A stretch of 64,000 nt of DNA from Salvia splendens (taxonomy: Eukaryota > Streptophyta > Magnoliopsida > Lamiales > Lamiaceae). The stretch's first letter is position 1. Every line of letters starts with the position of its first letter. The stretch covers positions 38,112,887 through 38,176,886 of the forward strand of contig NC_056034.1 of NCBI RefSeq assembly GCF_004379255.2. Direction: 5' to 3'. Shown piece after piece: positions 1 through 17,238 of this stretch. A model generated the notes under the pieces. It did no database searches. It saw only the letters and a program-made list of their open reading frames with translations, and had not been told where the DNA came from. A program made the position numbers and the translations under genes.

Positions 1-6076
<6,076 letters not shown>

Positions 6077-6789
6077 TGGATCAAAATGGGGCTGCTAACC
6101 GATTTGGTTTGTGTTAGTTTCTAGCGTAATGTTGTGTTTCCTAATGATAGTATATTATAGAGCCATGTTTGGTAGGGTTGATAACTCGTCTACGGATGGA
6201 ATTCTATGAATAAAAATGTCATTTTTGTTCATAGAATTCCATGGTGTACAAATTCAGAATAGATGTATACCTTATACGAGGTGTGGTGCCTCGTCGACCC
6301 ACTAACTACTGTTATTATTATGTACACTATTGAAAATGGAGTTGTTTTGGAAATCAAAAGTCTCTTATCTATGTCAAAAATTTGTTATTACATTAAAATT
6401 AATTCTGTCAATTTTTTTTTTCATATTACATAAAATTACAAATACTTTAATGGTGGACATATATGAGGAGCAAAGGTGTAAGAGTACAAACGTGAAATTA
6501 TGAAGTCCAAAAGCATGACACACATGTTAGCAACTGTGTGTGGAAAATACAAGATTGGAGATTTTTAATTTCCATGCAACAGAGACAAACATGAGAGCAA
6601 AAAAACCCCATTAAGACAAACATTCGCCCTATCAAATCTGCAACCAACATTTTCATACACGAAAATCCAACCACAAAGGCTCATCAATATATTGTAGCCT
6701 TTCCGGCCAAACACCAACAGGCACCAATGGATTCAGAGGCCAGCCAGCCATACCTGGTAACAATGATTCACAAATTCAAGGGATTTTAT
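6077..6789. other. Spacer between the convergent ISWI and PBL27-like genes
   Basis: The stop codons of the two genes face each other across 713 bp. Apart from the palindrome at 6196-6242 I see only AT-rich sequence that should hold both 3' UTRs. No further gene is supported. Confidence 0.7.
6196..6242. repeat. Near-perfect 23-bp inverted repeat in the ISWI 3' flank
   Basis: Arms 6196-6218 and 6220-6242 are reverse complements with one difference (a G-U pair if transcribed), around a single-base loop. It starts 120 bp after the ISWI stop codon and so probably lies in the 3' UTR. It could be a transcript hairpin or a worn palindromic insertion. Confidence 0.8.
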
Positions 6790-9700
6790 TCACACAGCGT
6801 CGTCCCCTGGGCCATTCGTCCGCTTCTTCTCCCTCCAGTTCTCTCCCCACACTTTCGCAGCAGCAACCGCCCGCTCTCTGTCCAGGTCCCGGTTCTTCGG
6901 AGTCTCTCTTGTTCGACCGCCACTGGCAGGGCTCCCCCATTGAGAATCAGAGCGGTCCGGCTCGTCCACGCCCCATCTCCGGCCTGACCCGCCCCCTGTG
7001 TCGATCCTCCGCAACTCTGCACCTGCATTTACGTCCCCAACCGAGTCTTTCATCCTGAAATTGGGAGAGTTCTTGTGTGCAGAAGGTGATCCGTAGTGGC
7101 CTCCTCGCCCCACATCTTCCAGGCTGTCGGCATCAGATATATTCCTGCGCGCATCCCTGTGCCTTGGCGTACCCGAGCCTCCTCTGCTCTGGGAGCCGGG
7201 TGCGTTGGGGTCATAACTCTGTGAGGCCAAATATGTTAAAGCCATAACAATATCACCGATTAGAGGCCTCGTGGCTGCTTGCTCTTGCAAGCACATGGCT
7301 GCCACTGCTAGTGCCTGATAGAGTCCACGCATAGGGTAACGGCCTTGCAGTAGAGGATCCGCCATTTTCGGAAACTTTCTTTGGTCCTTGAAAAGCGGTC
7401 TCGCCTGCGTCCATTTCAAGATGAGAATCAAGTACAAAGGAATATATTGCGCACAGAAAATGAAATCTGAATCACATACCCATGCGACGAGATTCTGCTC
7501 CCCCGCACTTCTCATGTTGTCGATAGCCTTACGCCCCGTGATGATTTCGAGAAAGACAACTCCAAAACTGTACACATCAGATTTTAGGGTGAGCTGACCA
7601 GTCATAGCGTACTCCGGGGCACAATAACCATATGTCCCCATCACCCTCGTAGAGACGTGGGTTTTGTCCCCAACTGGGCCCAGTTTCGCAAGCCCGAAAT
7701 CAGACAACTTTGGGAAGTAACCCTCATCAAGAAGAATGTTAGAAGATTTTAGGTCTCTGTAAATGACAGGTGGATTCGCTTTGTCATGCAAGTATTCTAA
7801 TCCCTTTGCTGCACCAGCAGCTATCTTCATCCTTGTATTCCAGTCCAAAGGTTCTTTATCCGGTGGAACATCTATATAGATATATTGAAATGAACAAGTT
7901 TAGCAGATTGAAAGACGATTGACAACAAATGTGAGAGAACGAGACACAAAGTAACACACCAAATCTGAAATCATTGTTTCATTTAAAGAAACAATCAAGG
8001 ACACATTTTCAACCAGTAAAGAGTTCTCCATTCCAATCGACATAGTTCAAGCAAGTTAATATTTGGTACGTCTTCACGAGTTACAGGTTATTACATTTCT
8101 TTTCACATCGCATAGAATGTTTTGTAATTGAGATCACAGGAAGACCTTGATGTAGTTCACTGTTGCTGTGTTTCTATTCTTAGTCAAGAATAACAGCATA
8201 AAACATAACGAACTAGCTGCCTGTAATATATATATCAGTAAGGTCCAAATCCTATAGTTCCACCTTCTTTTGATCTGATGTACTATTGTTCGTAGAATAA
8301 AATTTTGTGTACTGCATGATGTTCAAAAATAACATTCTAACACTTTATAGTCAATAGTCAATTATAAATATTTTATACAAGAATAACAATCTAACTCGTG
8401 TAATTGAATTGCTAGACACTATATCTGCTGAGGTCCAAATGTTACATAAAGAAGTCATGGAAAATTGCCAACTAACTCGAGTACATATTATGTATAGTCA
8501 TGTTCCATGATGATGCTATGATTCAGAATAGACTACTAGTACAGATCTTCCCCTCCAATGCTTTAAGAGATAATTAAATGTTGAAGTCTCGCTTTTGACA
8601 TATTAAAAACCCAAAAGATTATGGTCTTAGTCTGGTATATGAACTTTCATATGATAGGACAAACTACAACATGTACTCATAACAAAAAGGTATGAGAAAA
8701 ACAATTCTATGAACAAACAAGCTCAAGAAACTGGCTGAAGATTTGGAATCATATTCATATCTAAAGTTGATCACAAGTGTAGACAACTATTGATATATGC
8801 AAATAACTATACTGTGCAGGGACTGGGAGACTTGCATTTCATTTGGGCTGAGATAAATTCAAATTCTTAGTAACTGGGACTGGGAGACTTGCATTTCACA
8901 ATACGTTCCACTCTTAGCAATTAGCAAAATCAAGAGTATAATATGATATTTCATAGTTCTTTACTAGAAAGGGAAATCAAGAGCTTATTGTAATGGTTTT
9001 AGCAAAATTCTGACGGTATTAGCCAAGATGAATTTATATTTATTGGAGCATAATACAATATTCGTATCAAACCTAAAGTTGGATAAAATCTTCAGTCCTA
9101 AATAAATGAATTTGTCAGACCATATCGAATTTGATTTGGAGGGCTCATTTGTACACTAATTAGGGCAAAGAAGCAAGAACCTTTAAAAATTGTACGTTAG
9201 TTTCAAACTTAACCCCTTCTTTTAAAAATAGTCAACCAAAGTTGCTAGATGAGTCGTTCCCAACTTCCTACCTACTAGCCACCCTGTCTGTAATCTCCTA
9301 AGTGTCATAAAATCTTAAAGCTACAACATTTCAAATTCATGTGATACTATGAAATAGCCTTTCTTTCTAAGAGAATGCTATGAATAAATTTAAACATGTG
9401 GAATGGCATAACAAAAATAAATACTAAGGATAGTATCCAAACTAGTCTACTGTAAAGAGTATGTTACAAATATAAGATGCGGGCGCGGCTATTATACCAA
9501 TCAGACAAAAATATGAAGAAATTACAACCCCAGATGGAATGGTTATAATAATTTTATGATTACTCAAGTTGCTGCATTAGGGGCAATGAAGCTATGTCTG
9601 CCAATTAAGTTTTCTCAGTGATCAAAAGCTAATTAGTAAGGCACTAGGATTATAAAATTGCTTAGGACATAATTAAGACAATGAAAGAGCCTGTAACGTG

Positions 9701-11179
9701 ATGAACCCCTCGTGACTTTCCTATGTTAATTATGGAGGTGGTAATATGAACTATTTTCTGAACCAAGCTTGTTCAGCAATCGTAATCTAATTAGGGAATC
9801 AGTAGACAGTATTAAAAATAAAATATCTTCTTTCCCAACCTAATACCCCATATGAGAAACTTTCATAGAAATGCAAATTATGTTCCATAGTTTTGATACA
9901 GAGTTGGCAAATATTTGATAGATTCCAAGACATTAATCTGGGATCCAGAGTTCTCTTTATTTCGAGTAGCAAAAATTCTCCAGCAACAATTGTCCAAGCA
10001 AAACAATGGCTAAAATTTAAAAAGGATATCAAGCTCTTGTGTCAATTTGATAACATTGTGATAATTTTAACAAATCTATGCACTAATCTAACTCCAAATT
10101 ATAAAAGAATTTTTGCATAGTAACTAACCATGTAAATGGTCCTCCAGCGATCCCAATGGCATGTACTCATATACTAGCAGACGTTGGTCACCATCAGCAC
10201 AATACCCTATCAAGTTGACAAAATTTGGATGATGCAAGAGGCTAAGCATGAGAACCTCCACCAAAAACTCTCGATTCCCTTGAAGGCCATTCCGATCAAG
10301 CTGCTTAACTGCAACAGCCTGTACAAGATAACTATGAGTCGCATTAAATCATAACTATTCATCTTAGAGCAAAAGAAGGAGAACAGCTAACATTTCTTCC
10401 CCTTGCATGATTGCATCATAGACCACAAAGCAAGAACATAATAACACATGTCAAATTCAATAATACATGCAACAAAGGTAGCCAACCTGTCCTGTGCTTT
10501 CTAGTCGACCTTTGTAAACACGTCCAAACCCACCTTCACCCAGCAAGGACTCTGGTCTAAAGTTCTTTGTCGCTGCAGCAAGCTCACGAAATGTGAATAT
10601 TTGTGCAGCTATATTTGGCTCTTTTGGAATTGTCATTTTTTTCTTCGAATCGTTACCAGTCCGAAGTCCTGGTTTATCTGTGGAATATTAAAATAATAAA
10701 AAATGTAATTTCTCATCATTTATCCACAGTTTATCACATAGCTCCGACGAATAGGTCATCTGCACCACTCATTCTAACTTCTACACTATAGATGATTACA
10801 GATTCATTCTTTCAAATGCCACTAACAATTCCTCTCAAAACACAGCAGCAATAATCACATTCACAACAATTCTTGACCCAATTTCACCTAGATCACCAAG
10901 AACGCCATAATCCACAGATCAAGAAACCCCAAATCATAATTTTTTTCCAAATGAACAAAAAGCCCTCACACCAACCATCACAGAATTGAAAATTCAACAA
11001 CAAAAAAAGCCTACTGCAGTGTTCAAATTCAAATTACCTGAATTCACTCTATTTACATTAGAATTGGACTGAGCTGCTGAACCATCTTTAACAGAATCCT
11101 TCTTTGACACTTCTTTGACTCCATTGCTACCACTATTTACTTCCGTCTTCGATGATCCGAAGCAGGAAAAACAACCCAT
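6790..11179 (-). CDS. PBL27: PBL27-like receptor-like cytoplasmic kinase (RLCK subfamily VII)
   Basis: Plasma-membrane-anchored Ser/Thr kinase. In Arabidopsis, PBL27 relays chitin perception from CERK1 to MAPK modules. Exons in transcription order: 11179-11038, 10677-10487, 10318-10129, 7871-7480, 7404-6790, total 1,530 nt = 509 codons plus stop. The start is set at MGCFSCFG rather than the in-frame Met four codons upstream, because Gly2 and Cys3/Cys6 form a myristoylation/palmitoylation signal. Visible: P-loop [18 protein letters not shown] lysine, catalytic YRDLKSSN (RD kinase), [15 protein letters not shown] in the activation segment, and APEYAMTG. The tail (SQSYDPNAP, then KNSPNFR and GSPASGGR, then [19 protein letters not shown]) matches PBL27 better than PBS1, and the PBS1 SEMPH loop is absent. 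Intron 3 is 2.26 kb. Intron 4 is only 75 nt and has no stop (see findings). Confidence 0.93.
7872..10128. other. Long third intron of the PBL27-like gene
   Basis: A 2,257-bp AT-rich intron. A phrase containing GGGACTGGGAGACTTGCATT occurs twice (about 8819 and 8877), a local duplication. No coding exon or transposon end was recognised inside. Confidence 0.6.
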
Positions 11180-11820
11180 TTTTCGACTCACTCCGCAAAA
11201 AAACTCTTCAGCTACTCAATATACATACATATATATGACGAATTTCGACCATCAGAAGCGTGTTCCTATCCATTCAAAGCAGCCCATCTCGTCAAAATTC
11301 GATTCTTGAAAACTTTCGATAGGGAATTCCGGCCATGAGCAGCAGCTCATCCCAACCCCAATATTTTCGAGAGCAGAGATCAGCTAATATCTGCGCTGAG
11401 GTAAAAGCAGATCAACAAATCGAAGAAAATCTTGATTGTTCAAGAGAAAGTTAAAGAAACGGAAAAAAGAGAAAAAATTGCAACTAATTTGTTGGAATTA
11501 TTTTCATTGACGAAATGTTGTGAATGGTGGAAGTCAAAAAGGAAGGTGTTAGTAATCTTCTTTTGGGGTAAATTTTAAACTGGTGAATTTGTGCTTTATG
11601 TTCCAATAATCTGATGTTTCCTATCATTTATAATATTACTTCAATTATTTTCACTCAATTTCTATTATACGTATTTTACAGTCAAAATTATTAATACTAG
11701 TATATAGAGAATAAATATTTGATAACTCTATATAGTCATTGTTTATAAGAAAATGTTAAAATAAAATGGCCACCACCGTCCGACACAATGTTGACCCTTT
11801 TTTCTTGGGAGTAAAAAATA

Positions 11821-12072
11821 CTCTTTCCGTCCCCAATTAAAAATCACACTTAGACCGGGCACAGATTTTAAGAAATGTAAAGAAAAGCTGGTTGAAAATT
11901 TTAGTAGAATGTGAGACTCACTTTTTTATATTGATTTTATAATAAAGTGTGAGTGAAGTGAGTTAGTGGAATGTGAGACCTACTTACCATTTATGGTAAA
12001 AATGAAATGTGACTCTTAATTGGGAACAAACTGAAATGGAAAAGTGTAACTCTTGATCGGGGATAGAGGGAG
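11821..12072. mobile_element. Stowaway-type MITE
   Basis: Termini CTCTTTCCGTCCCC at the left and the reverse complement of CTCCCTCTATCCCC at the right are imperfect inverted repeats about 20 bp long, flanked by TA on each side (11819-11820 and 12073-12074). The CTCCCTCCGTCC-like end and TA target are typical of Stowaway (Tc1/mariner) MITEs. It lies upstream of the PBL27-like gene. Confidence 0.8.
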
Positions 12073-12391
12073 TAATTAATTAAATTAAAGACTTTTTGTT
12101 ATATTACTAATCTTTGTTTCAACTGTGGGACCGGCCATCACTTACATGTGAGACATTCACATGCTTAACACATGGGGAATTTAGGTGTGAAAATATTTAT
12201 AAAATACAGTAATTGTAGAATACTTGTGTACGGAGTTATGTATTATTTGTATTTGTGGTTGAAAGCTTCTGATAGTAAAAAAATTAAATGATCACCCATG
12301 AGTATTTCGAGTTTGACTGTAGTTTTTGTATTGTAATACTATAAGGGAAGTACGTAGAAATAAATAGTGATGCTAGGGATGTGTTATATTT

Positions 12392-12950
12392 AGGGCTGGC
12401 AATTTTCGACACGACACGATAATTCGACACGAATCCGCACGAAATTATTGGGTTGGGGTCAAGTCTTATTGGATCCGTGTCCTTATCGGGTTGACCCATT
12501 AAGAACCCGATAATTTCGGGTTGGGTTTGGGTCGGATGCGGGTCGGATACGGGCAACCCATTAAGAAATAATATTATTATTTTTATTATTATTTAAAAAT
12601 ATATATATTACTTTAATTTTTTAATTTCTTATAAATTAGGTTTAAATAGTATAAAATGAATTTTAATTGTACAAATTAGGTTAAAAATTAAGGTTTAATC
12701 GTGTAATATTAGGTTTTAATCGTGTAATATCAGGTTCGAGTTGTTATCGTGTCGTGTCAACCTATATTATATCATGTCGATAACGGGTTCGTGTCGGGTG
12801 CGGGTCGTGTTCGGATTTGAAGGTAGCAGGTCGGGTTCGTGTTCGGATTTACAGTTTCCTTAACAGGTCGGGTTCAGGTTAGACCTTATTGGGTTGGGTG
12901 ATTATCAGGTTGACCCGATAACAACCCAATCCGCACGATTTGCCAGCCCT
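12392..12950. mobile_element. MITE-like element with AGGGCTGGCAA termini
   Basis: The ends read AGGGCTGGCAATTTTCG at the left and the reverse complement of AGGGCTGGCAAATCGTG at the right. TA dinucleotides flank the GGGCTGGC ends. The subterminal parts repeat GACACGA/CGGGTTGACC-type words in both orientations, and the middle is AT-rich and non-coding. The superfamily is not assigned. Confidence 0.65.
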
Positions 12951-12998
12951 AATTATATTGCTAACTCATCCCTAAATTGCTAACTAGTAATAGACATT

Positions 12999-13142
12999 GG
13001 ATCATGAAATTAAGGGAAAAGATTAACCATCCATGAGTATCAATATAATGCGCAAAAAATGTCAATTAGGAGTATCAATATAATGCGCAAAAAATGTCAA
13101 TTAGGGATCATGAAATTAAGGGAAAAGATTAACCATCCATGA
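12999..13142 (+). repeat. P-Q-Q-P short duplications at the broken end of the Harbinger array
   Basis: Block P (38 bp, beginning GGATCATGAAATTAAGGG) occurs at 12999-13036 and 13105-13142. Between them block Q (35 bp, beginning AGTATCAATATAATGCGC) is tandemly duplicated at 13036-13070 and 13071-13105. The second P runs straight into the truncated element copy A. Confidence 0.85.
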
Positions 13143-14066
13143 ACATCTCGAACGTCGCTCGCGCTCTCGCCGCTCCCCTGTGACCGCGTGAACTTCTCGA
13201 ACTCTGCCGCGTACAAGTTCACTTGCTTCTTGACTTGATCCCAGTGCTTGCGGAGTTGCTCACGCTTGCGCTTGTACGCGGTCGGCGGCTTCACCGAATT
13301 GTAGAGGTCCGCGATGCGTTCCCAGTACTCGATCTGTCGCTGGTTGTTCGCGAATATCGGATCTTTCGATATATCTACCCAACATCGGGCCAAGGTGAGA
13401 GTTTCGTCGTCGTTGTAGTTCGTACGGCCGGGGGCGTACTCATCGCAATCACCGGGAGGCAGCAACTTCTGCGCCCGCTGCCGGTTCCGCTTCTTTCTGG
13501 CTGGGGCGGAAGCGGTCGCGGCGGGGTCGGGATTGGCCGCTGCGGTTGGGCGGTGCGGAGACGGCTCCATGTCAGACAACCCATACGATTCCGTACTGAA
13601 ATCGGGATCGTAATGGGCGTTGGTGTCGAACGAACGATAATCGCCGGGTTCTGTACCCGGCCAATGCGCCCCTGCGCTAAACGTAGGACTATTGGGGCTT
13701 GAATCCATTTCGTAGTAATTATGTAATTGTAAGTTTCGAAAATGAAATCGAGTGAAATGAAATGTTACAAATGAACGGTATTTATAAAAAAACGAAACTG
13801 CGTGTCATCGTCCGCGGTTGATCGTCCGCGGCCTCCACAATGGGGCGGACGATGGCCATCGTCCGCGGCCATTGTCCACGACACCCGCAATGGGGCGGAC
13901 GATTGTGCAGACGATGGCCATCGTCCGCGCTATCCTCCGCGACCGAAGTATAGGGCGCGACTATCGTCCGCGCCCTATAGCGCGTACACGCAATGGGTGC
14001 GGACGATGGATGGCGCGGACGATGCGCGCCATCGGGCGTGCCATCGTCCGCCCATTGCGGATGCCC
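13138..14066 (-). mobile_element. PIF/Harbinger-like element, copy A, truncated
   Basis: This is the first unit of the array and keeps only the part corresponding to the right half of the full copies. The left boundary is an abrupt junction in the middle of the SANT-like ORF, with an ATGA overlap to the flanking block P. The right end, ...GCGGATGCCC, is followed by TAA (14067-14069), the same boundary seen after copies B and C. Confidence 0.8.
13143..13708 (-). pseudogene. Myb/SANT-like ORF, copy A, 3' truncated
   Basis: The frame opens at 13708 (MDSSPNSPTFSAGAHWPG...) and contains the trihelix-like stretch LARCWVDISKDPIF, then KKQVNLYAAEFEKFTRS. It loses its C-terminal half at the junction near 13143. 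It is nearly identical to copy C over the shared part, down to residues where B and D differ (DISKDPIF rather than DISEDPIF; EYWERIAD rather than AYWESIAD). Confidence 0.8.
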
Positions 14067-14069
14067 TAA

Positions 14070-15657
14070 GAGCATTAGCAATGGGGCGCCCTAAGGCGCG
14101 GCCTATGGCGCGCCACGTCAGCAGTTTTATCCTCCTACCTCCCCACCTGCAGTGGGGCGCCCTAAGGTGCGCCCTATGGCGCGCCACATCATCATTTTAT
14201 TGTTTTGTTTAATTAATTTAGCTGTTTTCAAATAACAAGTAACGAGTAAATAAAAAACGGTCTAAATAACAAACGGCGAAGTTTTAATAAAAAAAAGTTA
14301 CATCATTGAACTAATAATAAAAAAAAAACTAAGTCGGACCAATTCCCAACTTCCGACGCAGCTCATCGAGTAACGCCCGGAGATATTCGGCTTCGTCGGG
14401 GTAGTTACACTTCTTGAGGGCCCTGTGCGTCTGCAACATCGTCCTTGCCATCGACGCTGTTGCTAACGACTCAAACGCGGTGGCCGTCTGGGTCGGGAGC
14501 TCTACCGGGACCGGAGCTTGGGTTGCAGCGGTCGACGATGAGGTCGCGGTCGCCTTCCCCTTTGCCTTCGCAGCCTTGACACCGGGAGGACGTCGGACGG
14601 ACACCGGTGTGCCGAAACTCCCTTCATCCATGTACGTCCGGTTGAGGTCAACCGGGTGATTGCCACTGCCGCTACTCGTGTAATCATTAGCTTCAGTGGT
14701 CTTCGTCCTCTTCGGCGCACCAGTGTGACCGCTTGAACTTCTCGAACGTCGCTCATCTCTCGCCGCTCCCCTGTGACCGCGTGAACTTCTCGAACTCCGC
14801 CGCGTACAAGTTCACTTGCTTCTTGACTTGATCCCAGTGCTTGCGGAGTTGCTCACGCTTGCGCTTGTACGCGGTCGGCGGCTTGACCGAATTGTAGAGG
14901 TCCGCGATGCTTTCCCAGTACGCGATCTGTCGCTGGTTGTTCGCGAATATCGGATCTTCCGATATATCTACCCAACACCGGGCCAAAGTGAGAGTTTTGT
15001 CATCGTTGTAGTTCGTACGGCCGGGGGCGTACTCATCGTAATCACCGGGAGGCGGCAACTTCTGCGCCCGCTGCCGGTTTCGCTTCTTTCTGGCTGGGGC
15101 GGAAGCGGTCGCGGCGGGTCGGGATCGGCCGCTGCGGTTGGGCGGTGCGGAGACGGCTCCATGTCAGACAACCCATACGATTCCATACTGAAATCGGGAT
15201 CGTAATGGGTGTTGGTGTCGAACGAACGATAATCGCCGGGTTCTGTACCCGGCCAATGCGCCCCTGCGCTAAACGTAGGACTATTGGGGCTTGAATCCAT
15301 TTCGTAGTAATTATGTAATTGTAAGTTTCGAAAATGAAATCGAGTGAAATGAAATGTTACAAATGAACGGTATTTATAAAAAACGAAACTGCGTGTCATC
15401 GTCCGCGGTTGATCGTCCGCGGCCTCCACAATGGGGCGGACGATGGCCATCGTCCGCGGCCATTGTCCACGACACCCGCAATGGGGCGGACGATTGTGCA
15501 GACGATGGCCATCGTCCGCGCTATCCTCCGCGACCGAAGTATACGGCGCGACTATCGTCCGCGCCCTATGGCGCGTACACGCAATGGGTGCGGACGATGG
15601 ATGGCGCGGACGATGCGCGCCATCGGGCGTGCCATCGTCCGCCCATTGCGGATGCCC
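14070..15657 (-). mobile_element. PIF/Harbinger-like element, copy B
   Basis: A 1,588-bp unit starting GAGCATTAGCAATGGGGCGC and ending ...CCATTGCGGATGCCC, bounded by TAA on both sides (14067-14069 and 15658-15660). The right 270 bp is GC-rich, with many GCGGACG/CGTCCGC words in both orientations. It carries one SANT-like ORF on the minus strand and no transposase. Confidence 0.85.
14329..15300 (-). pseudogene. Myb/SANT-like ORF, copy B, frameshifted
   Basis: Starts at 15300 with MDSSPNSP. Relative to A and C, a G is missing in the G-run near 15117, which breaks the frame after PTAAADPDP. The remainder survives as separate open segments: 15058-14753, containing DISEDPIFANNQRQ, and 14631-14329, ending RRKLGIGPT. 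The latter resembles the C-terminal region of proteins often annotated as NAM-associated or glutathione S-transferase T3-like. Confidence 0.8.
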
Positions 15658-15660
15658 TAA

Positions 15661-17235
15661 GAGCATTAGCAATGGGGCGCCCTAAGGCGCGGCCTATGGC
15701 GCGCCACGTCAGCAGTTTTATCCTCCTACCTCCCCACCTGCAGTGGGGCGCCCTAAGGTTCGCCCTATGGCGCGCCACATCATCATTTTATTGTTTTGTT
15801 TAATTAATTTAGCTGTTTTCAAATAACAAGTAACGAGTAAATAAAAAACGGTCTAAATAACAAACGGCAAAGTTTTAATAAAAAAAAGTTACATCATTGA
15901 ACTAATAATAAAAAAAAAGTCGGACCAATTCCCAACTTCCGACGCAGCTCATCGAGTAACGCCCGGAGATATTCGGCTTCGTCGGGGTAGTTACACTTCT
16001 TGAGGGCCCTGTGCGTCTGCAACATCGTCCTTGCCATCGACGCTGTTGCTAACGACTCAAACGCGGTGGCCGTCTGGGTCGGGAGCTCTACCGGGACCGG
16101 AGCTTGGGTTGCAGCGGTCGACGATGAGGTCACGGTCGCCTTCCCCTTGGCCTTCGCAGCCTTGACGCCGGAAGGACACCGGTGTGCCGGAACTCCCTTC
16201 ATCCACGTACGTCCGGTTGAGGTCAACCGGGTGATTGCCACTGCCGCTACTCGTGTAATCATTAGCTTCAGTGGTCTTCGTCCTCTTCGGCGCACCAGTG
16301 TGACCGCGTGAACATCTCGAACGTCGCTCGCGCTCTCGCCGCTCCCCTGTGACCGCGTGAACTTCTCGAACTCTGTCGCGTACAAGTTCACTTGCTTCTT
16401 GACTTGATCCCAGTGCTTGCGGAGTTGCTCACGCTTGCGCTTGTACGCGGTCGGCGGCTTCACCGAATTGTAGAGGTCCGCGATGCGTTCCCAGTACTCG
16501 ATCTGTCGCTGGTTGTTCGCGAATATCGGATCTTTCGATATATCTACCCAACATCGGGCCAAGGTGAGAGTTTCGTCGTCGTTGTAGTTCGTACGGCCGG
16601 GGGCGTACTCATCGCAATCACCGGGAGGCAGCAACTTCTGCGCCCGCTGCCGGTTCAGCTTCTTTCTGGCTGGGGCGGAAGCGGTCGCGGCGGGGTCGGG
16701 ATTGGCCGCTGCGGTTGGGCGGTGCGGAGACGGCTCCATGTCAGACAACCCATACGATTCCGTACTAAAATCGGGATCGTAATGGGCGTTGGTGTCGAAC
16801 GAACGATAATCGCCGGGTTCTGTACCCGGCCAATGCGCCCCTGCGCTAAACGTAGGACTATTGGGGCTTGAATCCATTTCGTAGTAATTATGTAATTGTA
16901 AGTTTCGAAAATGAAATCGAGTGAAATGAAATGTTACAAATGAACGGTATTTATAAAAAAACGAAACTGCGTGTCATCGTCCGCGGTTGATCGTCCGCGG
17001 CCTCCACAATGGGGCGGACGATGGCCATCGTCCGCGGCCATTGTCCACGACACCCGCAATGGGGCGGACGATTGTGCAGACGATGGCCATCGTCCGCGCT
17101 ATCCTCCGCGACCGAAGTATAGGGCGCGACTATCGTCCGCGCCCTATGGCGCGTACACGCAATGGGTGCGGACGATGGATGGCGCGGACGATGCGCGCCA
17201 TCGGGCGTGCCATCGTCCGCCCATTGCGGATGCCC
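15661..17235 (-). mobile_element. PIF/Harbinger-like element, copy C
   Basis: A 1,575-bp unit with the same GAGCATTAGC left end and GGATGCCC right end as B, between TAA at 15658-15660 and TAA at 17236-17238. It is the only unit whose SANT-like frame is open from start to end. Confidence 0.85.
15894..16877 (-). CDS. Myb/SANT-like DNA-binding protein of a Harbinger-like element (copy C)
   Basis: 327 codons, opening at 16877 with MDSSPNSP. Residues about 100-185 form a trihelix/Myb-SANT-like region (LARCWVDISKDPIF, EYWERIADLYNS, KRKREQLRKHWDQVKKQV). The C-terminal 90 residues (FESLATASMARTMLQ, then DEAEYLRALLDELRRKL) look like the helical NAM-associated tail. In Harbinger systems the Myb-like protein is the transposase partner that binds the element ends. 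Two things suggest decay. The middle (about residues 190-240) is read in a different frame from copies B and D, which keep VDLNRTYMDEG-type sequence, and later indels restore the frame. The usual long linker between the SANT and tail regions also appears deleted in all copies. The frame may therefore be open by chance compensation. Confidence 0.6.
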   Translation of the reverse strand: MDSSPNSPTFSAGAHWPGTEPGDYRSFDTNAHYDPDFSTESYGLSDMEPSPHRPTAAANPDPAATASAPARKKLNRQRAQKLLPPGDCDEYAPGRTNYNDDETLTLARCWVDISKDPIFANNQRQIEYWERIADLYNSVKPPTAYKRKREQLRKHWDQVKKQVNLYATEFEKFTRSQGSGESASDVRDVHAVTLVRRRGRRPLKLMITRVAAVAITRLTSTGRTWMKGVPAHRCPSGVKAAKAKGKATVTSSSTAATQAPVPVELPTQTATAFESLATASMARTMLQTHRALKKCNYPDEAEYLRALLDELRRKLGIGPTFFLLLVQ

Positions 17236-17238
17236 TAA

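Noticed and set aside
6727..6987. Plus-strand frame over the kinase C-terminus
   Set aside because: Antisense to the conserved PBL27 tail.
6790..11179. PBS1 as the identity of the kinase
   Set aside because: GDKTHVS rather than GDKSHVS, absence of the SEMPH loop, and the PBL27-type C-terminal tail favour PBL27.
13223..13702. Plus-strand 159-codon frame antisense to the SANT-like ORF, repeated at 16392-16871
   Set aside because: Antisense shadow created by GC-rich codons. The minus strand carries the recognisable protein.
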